A DNA stretch of 64,000 bases, from NCBI GenBank assembly GCA_963795715.1, contig CAWCIY010000002.1:930001-994000 (forward strand), in the 5' to 3' direction. The notes below the pieces were generated by a model. That model did no database searches. It was not told the DNA's origin and was given only the letters and a program-made list of their open reading frames with translations. The position numbers and the translations under genes were made by a program. This document shows positions 56,219 through 64,000 of this stretch, one piece after another. The DNA is from JAFEDN01 sp963795715 (GTDB taxonomy: Bacteria > Pseudomonadota > Gammaproteobacteria > Coxiellales > Coxiellaceae). Within the stretch, counting starts at the first letter, position 1. Each line of letters starts with the position of its first letter.

Positions 56219-56336
56219 ATGGGGGATCGCAAGGGGGAGCAGCGCGAAGCGCTCCCCCTTCATTCCGAGCATCGGCTCCGCCGAGCGCAGGATATAAACA
56301 GGAAGCAATTGCCGCTGTACTCAGCGGGAATTGCTG
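56219..56336 (-). repeat. Composite palindromic repeat, copy B (inverted)
   Basis: 118 bases, reverse complement of copy A at 53902-54017 with a few differences. In the GGGGG...CCCCC hairpin the inner bases differ on both arms (AGCGC opposed to GCGCT at 56241-56253 instead of GAATC opposed to GATTC), so the stem is kept while its sequence changes. Lies between comF and hemF. Confidence 0.9.
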
Positions 56337-56341
56337 CAGGA

Positions 56342-56369
56342 AGCAGATCCCGCTTCAGCGGGAGCTGCT
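56342..56369. repeat. CCCGCT hairpin upstream of hemF
   Basis: AGCAGATCCCGCT, loop TC, AGCGGGAGCTGCT: a 13-bp stem with one mismatch. Same CCCGCT/AGCGGG core as the hairpins at 63158-63189 and at the start of copy A. It ends 19 bases before the hemF start codon, where a ribosome site would be expected; none is visible. Confidence 0.75.
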
Positions 56370-56388
56370 GTCCTGATATGATATCAAT

Positions 56389-57336
56389 ATGGTTACATTC
56401 CTCTTTAATGATAAAATCGAAAGTATTAAAAAATATCTATTAAAACTTCAAGATATCATTTGCAGCCGCTTGGCTACGCTCGATGCCAAAAGTGATTTTT
56501 GCGAAGATGAATGGCAATATCCCCAAGGCGCCGGCGGAGGGAAAACCAGAGTGATGGCCGATGGCGCGGTGTTTGAAAAAGGCGCTGTCAACTTCTCCCA
56601 TATTATGGGCACCCAGCTCCCATCCACAGCCACTTCACGCCATCCACAGTTAAGTGGCAGCCCGTTTCAAGCGTTGGGTTTATCTCTGGTAATTCATCCG
56701 TTGAATCCTCACGTTCCTACCGTACATATGAACGTTCGATTTTTTATTGCCGAAAATTCACAAGCAGAGCCTATGTGGTGGTTTGGCGGCGGATTTGATT
56801 TAACCCCCTATTACGGTTATGTTGAGGATTGTGTGCACTGGCACCGCAATGCTTTGCAGGCCTGTCGACCGTTTGGCGAGGATATTTATCCCCAGTTAAA
56901 AAAGGCTTGTGATGATTATTTTTACTTGCCGCACCGGCAAGAGTCACGCGGTATCGGTGGCATTATTTTTGATGATTTTAAAAGATGGGATTTCGAACGA
57001 TGTTTTGATTTGTTGCAAAGTGTGGGTAATCATTTTTTACCAGGCTACTTACCCATTGTAGAACGTCGGCAATTCACTACTTATACCCCCGCCCAAAGAG
57101 CTTTCCAATGCTACCGCCGAGGACGCTATGTAGAATTTAATTTATTGTACGACCGAGGCACTTTATTTGGAATACAAAGTGGCGGCAGAACTGAATCGAT
57201 TCTAGTTTCATTGCCTCCGGAAGTTCATTGGCGTTATCAATGGCAGTCTGCCCAAAATTCGCCCGAGTCTCGATTAAAGGAAGAGTTCTTAACGCCTCGG
57301 GATTGGATAGATGTGACTACTCAGGTACTCGGCTAA
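56389..57336 (+). CDS. hemF: Oxygen-dependent coproporphyrinogen III oxidase
   Basis: Oxidative decarboxylation of coproporphyrinogen III in haem synthesis. 315 residues, family blocks WQYPQGAGGGKTRVM, GVNFSH-like AVNFSHIMG, HPLNPHVPTVHMNVRFF, WWFGGGFDLTPYYGY, CDDYFYLPHRQESRGIGGI and FNLLYDRGTLFGIQSGGR. Being intact, it shows that haem synthesis is probably functional. It has no obvious ribosome site; a palindromic repeat lies immediately upstream. Its end overlaps the convergent ankyrin gene by 20 bases. Confidence 0.95.
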   Translation: MVTFLFNDKIESIKKYLLKLQDIICSRLATLDAKSDFCEDEWQYPQGAGGGKTRVMADGAVFEKGAVNFSHIMGTQLPSTATSRHPQLSGSPFQALGLSLVIHPLNPHVPTVHMNVRFFIAENSQAEPMWWFGGGFDLTPYYGYVEDCVHWHRNALQACRPFGEDIYPQLKKACDDYFYLPHRQESRGIGGIIFDDFKRWDFERCFDLLQSVGNHFLPGYLPIVERRQFTTYTPAQRAFQCYRRGRYVEFNLLYDRGTLFGIQSGGRTESILVSLPPEVHWRYQWQSAQNSPESRLKEEFLTPRDWIDVTTQVLG

Positions 57337-59182
57337 AGCCTAAATAATTTTTGAATGTTTCCAATGTACTTTCTGGAATTCGAGTACTAAAAAGAGTGTA
57401 AATTTTTGCCCTAGCCTCTTTTTCGAGGTATTTACTTTGTTTTTCGGTAACTATTATGGATTGTTTTAACCCTATTTGGGCTGCTCCTACGATTCCATCT
57501 AGTTTTTGTGGATTTTTTTCTTCTCTAATTAAGCCGATCGTTTCATCAGTAACTTTTTGAATTGCTTTAGCATCACCAGCTAAAGCAAATTTTCTAATGA
57601 TAGCGTATTGTTCAAGGTCTTGTAGGTAAACTTCTTTATTTTCCAAATGAACAGTAGCTATTGCCCCTTTAGCAATGCTGATAATTTTATCGATACCGCG
57701 AGCATGTACAGCATTGGTAATAGCTTCGATAAAAAAATCAGCGGCTTGTTTTAATTGACTTTCACTAGTTACAGATTTCATGAGGGCATTCATATAATCT
57801 GAGCGCTGCATTAATGCTTTTCTTCCTTCTGGGCAATGATCCTTTGCAAGTTTAAATATTGATTTTCCAGCTTCATTTTTAGAAAATAGTAACTCAAGCG
57901 GCACTTGTTCTATATAATAAATAGCAACTTCAGGCTGGTTACTTTCCAAAGCAATGTGTAATGCATTGTTATTAAGTTCATCAAATTCCTTGATATTAAC
58001 CACTCTATCCTCGATTAACTGTTTAGTAAGCTTTAAATCACCACTTAGAGCCGCTTGATGCAAAGAATAAAGCCCCTTATCGCGCTGAGCACGAATATCT
58101 TCCATATAATCCACACGTTGCATCAATATCTGGCTTGCTTTAGGACAATGAACTTGTGTCAGTGTAAATACTGATTTGCCGGTTTCATTTTTAGCAAACA
58201 ATAATTCAAGCGGCGCTTGTTCTATTAAATAAATGGCAAGTTCGGGCTGGTTACTTTCCAAAGCAATGTGCAACGCATTGTTACCAAATTTATCAAGTTC
58301 ATTAATTTGAGATTTTCCGTTTTCAATTAACCATTTGGTAAGTGTTAAATAGCCAAGATGAGCAGCAATATGTAAAGGATAAAATCCCATATTGCGTTGA
58401 GTATAAATGTGTTTTTGAAGCTCGTCGGGTGGTATGCGATCCAATTCACTTATCGCTTGATATAAATTCAATTTGCTAATAGCTTTTTCCTCGATAATAT
58501 TTTGTTCTAAATCTTTAGAAAATGCTTTTACGTCGTTTAAAAATCCTTCAAACAGTTTCTGGAATAAATCAGCACTTTTTGGAAATCCTTCAACAGGTAA
58601 TTGCTGAAATCTCAAAATAAACTCAATTAAGCGAGGTAATACTTCTTCTGTTTGCGAATCTTGCTTATATTTCTGTATTCCCTCAAAAACGGCATGGAAT
58701 TCTTTATATTCTTCTGCATCTGAGCTTTTCAAATCTGAAAGAAGGGCGTCCTTTAACTCGTCCCAAGGGGTATAAGGTTTAGGTATATCATCTTCATATA
58801 TTTGATTAGTTAGGTAGTGCAAAATTTCATGTATGACAACACTTAATAAATCTTTCCCACCGGCTCTAACATGTACTCCATGTTTATGTTTATAAAAACC
58901 TAATGCTATATCGTATATTTTTTGTGAGAGCAACCAGGTCTTGGCATAGTATCGGCCATCGGTTTGCTTCTTTTTTTGTAGCTGTTTTGTTCCTCCAAAA
59001 TTTGATAATAATACGTAGAGATCCATAATTGGCAGTAAAGAATCCAGAATCGAGGCAGTGTCTATCTGATGTTTAAGATTCTTAAGTTCTTCTCTAACAG
59101 CAATACCACGATGAGCGTTTTCTATCTGTATCAGATTATAAAATTGTTCTACTACTTTTTTTTCTTCTGTCTTCTTCGACAT
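57317..59182 (-). CDS. Ankyrin-repeat protein with HExxH metalloprotease-like motif, candidate effector
   Basis: 621 residues. Residues about 90-150 contain GGKDLLSVVIHEILHYLTNQ, a zinc-metalloprotease type HExxH (118-122) in a hydrophobic helix; the third ligand is not certain. From about 258 there are ankyrin repeats (GFYPLHIAAHLGYLTLTKWL, GNNALHIALESNQPELAIYL), and this block of about 110 residues is repeated nearly intact (GLYSLHQAALSGDLKLTKQL, NNALHIALESNQPEVAIYYI). The C-terminal 150 residues are helical. Peptidase plus ankyrin would fit a secreted enzyme that selects host substrates; the activity is inferred from the motif alone. Confidence 0.6.
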   Translation of the reverse strand: MSKKTEEKKVVEQFYNLIQIENAHRGIAVREELKNLKHQIDTASILDSLLPIMDLYVLLSNFGGTKQLQKKKQTDGRYYAKTWLLSQKIYDIALGFYKHKHGVHVRAGGKDLLSVVIHEILHYLTNQIYEDDIPKPYTPWDELKDALLSDLKSSDAEEYKEFHAVFEGIQKYKQDSQTEEVLPRLIEFILRFQQLPVEGFPKSADLFQKLFEGFLNDVKAFSKDLEQNIIEEKAISKLNLYQAISELDRIPPDELQKHIYTQRNMGFYPLHIAAHLGYLTLTKWLIENGKSQINELDKFGNNALHIALESNQPELAIYLIEQAPLELLFAKNETGKSVFTLTQVHCPKASQILMQRVDYMEDIRAQRDKGLYSLHQAALSGDLKLTKQLIEDRVVNIKEFDELNNNALHIALESNQPEVAIYYIEQVPLELLFSKNEAGKSIFKLAKDHCPEGRKALMQRSDYMNALMKSVTSESQLKQAADFFIEAITNAVHARGIDKIISIAKGAIATVHLENKEVYLQDLEQYAIIRKFALAGDAKAIQKVTDETIGLIREEKNPQKLDGIVGAAQIGLKQSIIVTEKQSKYLEKEARAKIYTLFSTRIPESTLETFKNYLGFSRVPE

Positions 59183-59328
59183 GGAATTTCTTATTCTTTA
59201 AGTGTTTGCTTTATTATAAAACAAAACACTTAAAGAATTATTAATTTGCGTCAAAAAGGACAGTAATTTTCTGTATAAGACAAAAATTCATTGGCATTGC
59301 GAACGAGCTTGCGAGTGATGAGGCTTAG

Positions 59329-60336
59329 CTATTGTTGCTTTTTTTTGCGATCAAGAAAGAAGTGCATTCCAGATAAGGTAATAGTGACTATAATAAAACT
59401 GGCGATTACATCCACCAAATAGTGCTTTCCCAGCGCCAAAGTGGCAATAATCAATAAAGAATTTAATATCAATAAAGGATAGAAAATTACTTTTATTTTA
59501 CGGAAAGCTACAAGAAATAACACTGCAAACATCACATGGCCGGAAGGGAATGACACCGAACCGCCATCATAAAAGCTAATCGGTAAATGCTGATGCGCTT
59601 CATAAAACCGATTCACTAAGTGATATGCAGCTTCATCAAAGTGAGGACTGGACATAATTCCGGCTGGAGCAATCGTCGGAAAGAAATAATAAATCAGATT
59701 ACAAGCTATCAAACAAACGGCGCTGGCAATAACATAACGGTTAATTTCTTTTGGCTTATTTAATAAAGCCAATACCAGAGGTACCAGAACAATTTGATAT
59801 TGCCAAGAATAATAACCGAACGATAAAATGTTTACTAAAGAGGGATATTGATATACCCAGTTCATGAATTTAACCACGTCAAAACCCAACCAATGATCCC
59901 ATTGCAACAAATGATAGTCGATGATGGTAAAGGGCGTACTGAGAATTGCTGACCAATTGATCATAAAAATAATGGCGCATATCCCAACGTTAGCGAAGGT
60001 AGCCGCCAATAAACTCAGTCTCGGCCATTTAACCCGGTGAGTATGGCCTATTAACCACCAAATCCACCAAACCGGAACGGCTATCAACATGTTTAAAGAG
60101 CTGATAACAGAGGTAAATTTAAAAACTGAGGCATTGAGGAAAAATAACCCTAAAGATGCAATCAGTATGCCTCCCATGAAAATATGAGAGATTAATTCTT
60201 CGCGGCCATAAGAAGCCGCTATATTTTTTGAAAAAAAACTATAAATATCAGACGTTTGCCTAAAATCATTAAAGGATTTAAGCAACTTAGACCAAAAAGT
60301 CGAACTAATAGTAATAGGGCTTGCTAATCGAGTCAT
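59329..60336 (-). CDS. PAP2-family membrane phosphatase/transferase
   Basis: 335 residues with several membrane segments and the PAP2 active-site order: the SFPSGHVMFA motif and the GKHYLVDVIA motif. The N-terminal extension, the conserved YYSWQYQIVLVPL segment and the overall arrangement resemble inositol-phosphorylceramide-synthase-like PAP2 proteins (DUF/Aur1 type), which transfer phospho-head groups between lipids. Substrate unknown. Stands alone upstream of the ankyrin gene. Confidence 0.8.
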   Translation of the reverse strand: MTRLASPITISSTFWSKLLKSFNDFRQTSDIYSFFSKNIAASYGREELISHIFMGGILIASLGLFFLNASVFKFTSVISSLNMLIAVPVWWIWWLIGHTHRVKWPRLSLLAATFANVGICAIIFMINWSAILSTPFTIIDYHLLQWDHWLGFDVVKFMNWVYQYPSLVNILSFGYYSWQYQIVLVPLVLALLNKPKEINRYVIASAVCLIACNLIYYFFPTIAPAGIMSSPHFDEAAYHLVNRFYEAHQHLPISFYDGGSVSFPSGHVMFAVLFLVAFRKIKVIFYPLLILNSLLIIATLALGKHYLVDVIASFIIVTITLSGMHFFLDRKKKQQ

Positions 60337-60430
60337 TGGACTAGTATACCGACTTTACCTTAAGAAACCATTAAATTTTGGATGAAGGGGTCCATATCCA
60401 TAGGCGTCAGTTTGAGGGCTTTCTTCGATT

Positions 60431-60451
60431 CCCCCCTTTTTCAAAGGGGGA
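60431..60451 (-). terminator. C-run/G-run hairpin after lpdA
   Basis: CCCCCCTTT opposed to AAAGGGGG with a 3-base loop, 10 bases beyond the lpdA stop on the minus strand. A plausible end of the PDH operon transcript, although the minus strand lacks a T run after it. Confidence 0.35.
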
Positions 60452-60460
60452 GGCACTATA

Positions 60461-61885
60461 TTACTTTTCTTTATTCTTAGGCAGATAAAGATCGGTAACT
60501 GTACCTTCAAACACTTCCGCCGCCATCATGATAGATTCCGATAAAGTCGGGTGTGGATGAATGGTTAGGGCGATGTCTTCAGCGTCACAACCCATCTCAA
60601 TCGCTAAGGCCAGTTCCGAAATAAGATCCCCAGCACTGACGCCGACAATCCCTGCGCCAATAATGCGGCCTTTATCATTGAAAATAAGCTTGGTAAAACC
60701 CTCGCTACGGTTTAAAGACAATGCCCGCCCAGAGGCCATCCACGGAAAAACACCGGTCTTATAAGCAATGCCTTGTTCTTTAGCCTGTGCTTCGGTCAAC
60801 CCAGTCCAAGCAATTTCCGGGTCCGTGTAAGCGACCGAGGGAATCGATTTTGGATCAAAATAATGTTTTTTCCCGGCAATCACTTCTGCAGCCAGGCGAC
60901 CTTCAGAAGAAGCTTTATGCGCCAACATGGGGTTGCCGATGATATCGCCAATAGCAAAAATATGAGACACATTGGTGCGCATTTGGTTATCCACTGCGAT
61001 AAAGCCACGGTCATCTACTTTGACCCCCGCTTTGTCGGCGCCGATCAGTTTACCATTAGGCTTTCTGCCGACCGCTACTAAGATGCGATCAAACCGCTGT
61101 GGATTGGTTTTAGGCGCTTGCTCACCTTCAAAAGTCACCCATAAACCGTCTTTTTTAGCTTCCACTTTAGTGACTTTAGTTTTCAACATGATATTGGCAT
61201 AACGTTTGGCTATGCGCTTATGCAAAGGCTGGACGATATCGGCATCTGCACCCGGTATCAATTGCGGCATCATTTCTACTACTGAGATCTTGGCGCCTAA
61301 AGCATGATAAACCGTCGCCATTTCTAAACCGATAATACCGCCACCGAGCACTAACCATTCTTCATCACTTCCTTCCAGTTCTAATGCGCCCGTTGAGGTA
61401 ACGATGCGCGGATCTTCTGGAATAAAAGGCAATTTCACCGGCAGTGAACCGGCGGCAATGATCGCGTTTTCAAACTGGATTTTTTGCTCAGTTTTACCAT
61501 TAGTCACGGTAATTTCATTGGGACTGGTGAATTTCCCTTCTCCGGTCACTACTTCCACTCGGCGTAGCTTGGCCATGGCTTTTAATCCACTGGTGAGTTT
61601 TTTTACCACACCTTCTTTCCAAGTACGCAGTTTTTTGACATCAATTTTCGGTTTAGCAAAATCCAACCCAAACTCACTCATTTCTTGGGCATCATCAATG
61701 ACCTTAGCGGCATGTAATAAAGCCTTGGAGGGAATACATCCGACATTCAGGCAAACCCCGCCTAAATTTTCATACCGTTCTATTAAAACTACTTTTTTGC
61801 CCAAATCGGCTGCTCGAAATGCCGCAGAATATCCACCTGGGCCGCTGCCTAATACCACTACTTCAGTTTTGATAGGGGTCGCCAT
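60461..61885 (-). CDS. lpdA: Dihydrolipoamide dehydrogenase (E3)
   Basis: FAD enzyme that reoxidises dihydrolipoyl groups of PDH and related complexes. 474 residues; FAD site VLGSGPGGYSAAFRAAD, redox disulfide in GGVCLNVGCIPSKAL, NAD site LGGGIIGLEMATVY, and active-site HPHPTLSE. Start at ATG 61885 (GGAG ribosome site); an in-frame upstream ATG at 61897 is less likely. Third gene of the aceE-aceF-lpdA operon, 19 bases after aceF. Confidence 0.96.
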   Translation of the reverse strand: MATPIKTEVVVLGSGPGGYSAAFRAADLGKKVVLIERYENLGGVCLNVGCIPSKALLHAAKVIDDAQEMSEFGLDFAKPKIDVKKLRTWKEGVVKKLTSGLKAMAKLRRVEVVTGEGKFTSPNEITVTNGKTEQKIQFENAIIAAGSLPVKLPFIPEDPRIVTSTGALELEGSDEEWLVLGGGIIGLEMATVYHALGAKISVVEMMPQLIPGADADIVQPLHKRIAKRYANIMLKTKVTKVEAKKDGLWVTFEGEQAPKTNPQRFDRILVAVGRKPNGKLIGADKAGVKVDDRGFIAVDNQMRTNVSHIFAIGDIIGNPMLAHKASSEGRLAAEVIAGKKHYFDPKSIPSVAYTDPEIAWTGLTEAQAKEQGIAYKTGVFPWMASGRALSLNRSEGFTKLIFNDKGRIIGAGIVGVSAGDLISELALAIEMGCDAEDIALTIHPHPTLSESIMMAAEVFEGTVTDLYLPKNKEK

Positions 61886-61904
61886 GATTGTCTCCAACTG
61901 TCGG

Positions 61905-63137
61905 TTATAATAATAAAGTTCTAATATCAGTAAGCCGGCTCGTTAAATACGAGATAAAACGAGCTCCGTCCGCCCCATCTATTACCCGGTGATCGTATGA
62001 TAACGACAACGGTAACATCGCTCTGGGCAGCCACTCGCCCGTTTCTTCTTGATAAACCGGTTTTATTTGGGTGCGAGAAACCCCCAAAATGGCAACTTCT
62101 GGAGCATTGATAATGGGAGTAAAGGCAGTCCCACCGATGCCACCTAAACTAGATATACTGAAACAGCCGCCTTGCATATCGGCAATACCTAAACCTACTT
62201 CACGCGCTTTTTTACTCACCTGCGCCAATTCAGCAGCCAATGTGGTTAAACTTTTCTGATCCACATCTCGGATTACCGGCACCACTAACCCATTAGGCGT
62301 GTCTACCGCCACGCCCAAATGAAAATATTTTTTTAAAATGAGTTGCTCGCCATTGAGCGCTAAAGAGGCGTTAAAATGTGGAAATTCTTTCAAAGCCGCC
62401 ACCACTGCTTTCATCACAAAAACCAATGGAGTTAACTTAGTTTTTTGCTGCTGGCGAAAGGCTTCCAGTTCAGTAACATCTGCTTCTGCAAACTGCGTCA
62501 CGTGAGGAATGCTGACCCAATTTCGATGCAAAGCAGCGCCAGAAATTTTTTGGATTTTTGACAACAACTTAGTTTCGGTAGGTCCAAATTTACCAAAATC
62601 TACGTCTGGAGGTGGCGCTATATTAAGACCGGAGCCTTTTCCTTCCGCCAGAGGTAAGCGCCGTTTTACGTATTGCTGCAAATCTTCTTTGAGGACACGA
62701 TTTTTGGGGCCAGAGCCTGAAATTTCGCTCAGGTTAATACCAAATTCTCGCGCCAACCGCCGAACACCAGGACCTGCGTGGACATCACCGGCATCTTCTC
62801 CTTCCTCTTCTTCAGGTTCAGCTTTGGATTCAGGTTTAGGTTCTGGCTTAGGTTTGGCTTCTTCTTTTTTAGGCGCCTCAGCTTTTTCGGGTTTGGGCTC
62901 TTCCACTTCCACCTCAACGATTAAGCTGCCTTCTGAAACCTTGTCGCCCACTTTAACTGCCACCTTTTTCACCGTGCCACCGACAGAAGAAGGGACTTCC
63001 ATGGTTGCTTTATCCCCTTCCAAAGTGATCAATGAGGTTTCTTTACTAATTTTATCGCCAGTTTTTACCGCGACCTCAATCACAGACACATTTTTGGCGC
63101 CGCCGATATCTGGAACTAACACTTTTTGTAAACTCAC
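61905..63137 (-). CDS. aceF: Pyruvate dehydrogenase E2, dihydrolipoyl acetyltransferase
   Basis: 410 residues with a single lipoyl domain (lipoylated Lys in LEGDKATMEVPSS, about residue 43), a Pro/Glu/Lys-rich hinge (about 83-120), the E1/E3-binding domain (GVRRLAREFGINLSEISGSG) and the catalytic domain ending DHRVIDGADGARF. E. coli AceF has three lipoyl domains; one is common in other proteobacteria. GTG 63137 has an AGGAGG ribosome site. Lipoylation would depend on the lipB and lipA of this window. Confidence 0.95.
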   Translation of the reverse strand: MSLQKVLVPDIGGAKNVSVIEVAVKTGDKISKETSLITLEGDKATMEVPSSVGGTVKKVAVKVGDKVSEGSLIVEVEVEEPKPEKAEAPKKEEAKPKPEPKPESKAEPEEEEGEDAGDVHAGPGVRRLAREFGINLSEISGSGPKNRVLKEDLQQYVKRRLPLAEGKGSGLNIAPPPDVDFGKFGPTETKLLSKIQKISGAALHRNWVSIPHVTQFAEADVTELEAFRQQQKTKLTPLVFVMKAVVAALKEFPHFNASLALNGEQLILKKYFHLGVAVDTPNGLVVPVIRDVDQKSLTTLAAELAQVSKKAREVGLGIADMQGGCFSISSLGGIGGTAFTPIINAPEVAILGVSRTQIKPVYQEETGEWLPRAMLPLSLSYDHRVIDGADGARFISYLTSRLTDIRTLLL

Positions 63138-63157
63138 AGAATCCTCCTCAAATCATT

Positions 63158-63189
63158 AGCGATTCCCGCTGAAGGCAGCGGGAATCGCT
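63158..63189. repeat. Perfect 14-bp hairpin between aceE and aceF
   Basis: AGCGATTCCCGCTG, loop AAGG (plus strand), and exact complement. It lies within the operon gap of 83 bases. Same core as the CCCGCTG palindromes at 53904 and 56342. It may protect or process the PDH mRNA rather than end it. Confidence 0.8.
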
Positions 63190-63220
63190 TTTTATTGTTC
63201 TTATCCCCATCGCGAAATCA

Positions 63221-64000
63221 TCATACCGTAGTAGGTAAAGGACGATTGGGATCAATACCTAATTTCTTAATCGCATTGGTTAAATCTGCGTTGGTAAATT
63301 CACCCTGTTCCGCCAGTGCTTTAAGTGCGGTATACACAATCATTTTGGCGTCTACTTCGAAAAAATCACGTAACGCCTCTCGGGTGTCGCTGCGGCCAAA
63401 ACCATCGGTTCCCAAAACCCAATATGGAGCCGGTATGTCTGATCTGACTTGATCGGCATATAACCGAATATAATCGGTCGCTGCAATTACCGGTTCAGAG
63501 CTTTCACCTAAACACTCAGCCACATAGGCCTTTTTGGGTTTGGCTTTTGGCAATAAACGGTTATGGCGTTCAACTGCAATCATGTCCCGATGTAATTCGT
63601 TAAAGCTGGTTACGCTATAAATATCCGCCCCAACCTGATATTCCTTAGTCAAAATATCGGCTGCTTTAATCACTTCCCGTAAAATCGTTCCGGAGCCTAG
63701 TAAACGCACACGTTTTTTCGCTTTTTTCTCTAGGCTTTTAAATAAATACATGCCTTTTACTATGCCTTGCTCAACGCCCTTGGGCATTTCCGGATGCTCG
63801 TAGTTTTCGTTCATTACGGTAATATAAAAGAAAACATCTTCCTGTTCTTGATACATGCGGCGCAATCCCTCATGGATGATGACCGCCAGTTCATAATTGA
63901 AAGTAGGATCATAAGAAACACAATTGGGCACAAAGCTAAACATTAATAAATTATGCCCGTCCTGATGCTGTAAACCCTCACCCGCCAATGTAGTACGACC
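63221..64000 (-). CDS. aceE: Pyruvate dehydrogenase E1, C-terminal part
   Basis: The last 260 residues of the thiamine-diphosphate E1 component that decarboxylates pyruvate; the gene continues past the window end. The first visible residues, GRTTLAGEGLQHQDGH, match homodimeric AceE, as do PNCVSYDPTFNYELAVI, YYEK-like FFYITVMNENY, DIYSVTSFNELHRD and PYWVLGTDGFGRSDTREALR. First gene of the minus-strand aceE-aceF-lpdA operon. Confidence 0.95.
   Translation of the reverse strand, partial: GRTTLAGEGLQHQDGHNLLMFSFVPNCVSYDPTFNYELAVIIHEGLRRMYQEQEDVFFYITVMNENYEHPEMPKGVEQGIVKGMYLFKSLEKKAKKRVRLLGSGTILREVIKAADILTKEYQVGADIYSVTSFNELHRDMIAVERHNRLLPKAKPKKAYVAECLGESSEPVIAATDYIRLYADQVRSDIPAPYWVLGTDGFGRSDTREALRDFFEVDAKMIVYTALKALAEQGEFTNADLTNAIKKLGIDPNRPLPTTV

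Noticed and set aside
1..64000. CRISPR arrays, tRNA or rRNA genes
   Set aside because: No regularly spaced repeats, cloverleaf ends or rRNA-like conserved stretches were seen on either strand.

Overview
The window looks like a chromosomal segment of an AT-rich gammaproteobacterium, most likely a host-associated member of the Legionellales (Legionella/Coxiella-like). This is inferred from three things. The housekeeping genes are gammaproteobacterial in type (Mpl, MlaA, PepN, HemF, BioC, LipAB, a PDH operon with a single-lipoyl E2). There is a DedA-PAP2-LssY fusion and an Lpp0805-like glycine-zipper lipoprotein. There are many unrecognised, AT-rich, helix-rich proteins carrying eukaryotic-type motifs (U-box, IQ motif, ankyrin repeats), as expected of secreted effectors. 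No taxonomic marker such as rRNA is present, and no secretion-system gene lies in the window.

Layout. 1-2.4 kb: xylose isomerase and phosphofructokinase. 2.3-3.5 kb: a GNAT/FemAB-like acetyltransferase. 4.0-6.0 kb: an unrecognised gene split by a frameshift in a Ser-coding simple repeat. 6.0-8.7 kb: pepN with three frameshifts. 8.7-12.2 kb: cytochrome b561, rlmI, lipB, lipA. 12.2-18 kb: membrane and envelope genes (DedA/PAP2/LssY, mpl, mlaA) plus trmL and an exported NTF2-like protein. 18-21.9 kb: three tandem GT87 membrane glycosyltransferase paralogues. 21.8-27.2 kb (minus strand): an amino-sugar operon, nagK - rhomboid - nagB-II - nagA - sugar transporter, interrupted by a striking palindromic element. 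27.4-37.1 kb: an accessory zone of candidate effectors (membrane U-box protein, IQ-motif protein, ankyrin/Fic-like protein, orphans) mixed with remnants of three transposase families. 37.3-44 kb: a Bcr-type exporter, then a patch (38.5-41.6 kb) where hemB, a glycine-zipper lipoprotein, a DUF1328 gene and ku all carry indels, then an intact ligD. 44.2-51.4 kb: two very large paralogous proteins. 51.5-57.3 kb: AI-2E-type transporter, tyrosine recombinase, msrB, bioC, comF, hemF, with a 116-bp composite palindromic repeat in inverted orientation on either side of msrB-bioC-comF. 57.3-64 kb: an ankyrin protein with an HExxH motif, a PAP2 enzyme, and the lpdA-aceF-aceE operon (aceE cut by the window end).

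How the genes fit together. The nag genes form a complete uptake, phosphorylation, deacetylation and deamination route to fructose-6-phosphate, which pfkA could pass on to glycolysis. lipB/lipA make the lipoyl cofactor used by aceF. ku and ligD form a two-component end-joining pair. The main observations for follow-up are the candidate effector set, several families of palindromic repeats, and the dense but protein-conserving frameshifts, which look more like consensus errors or very recent mutations than old decay.
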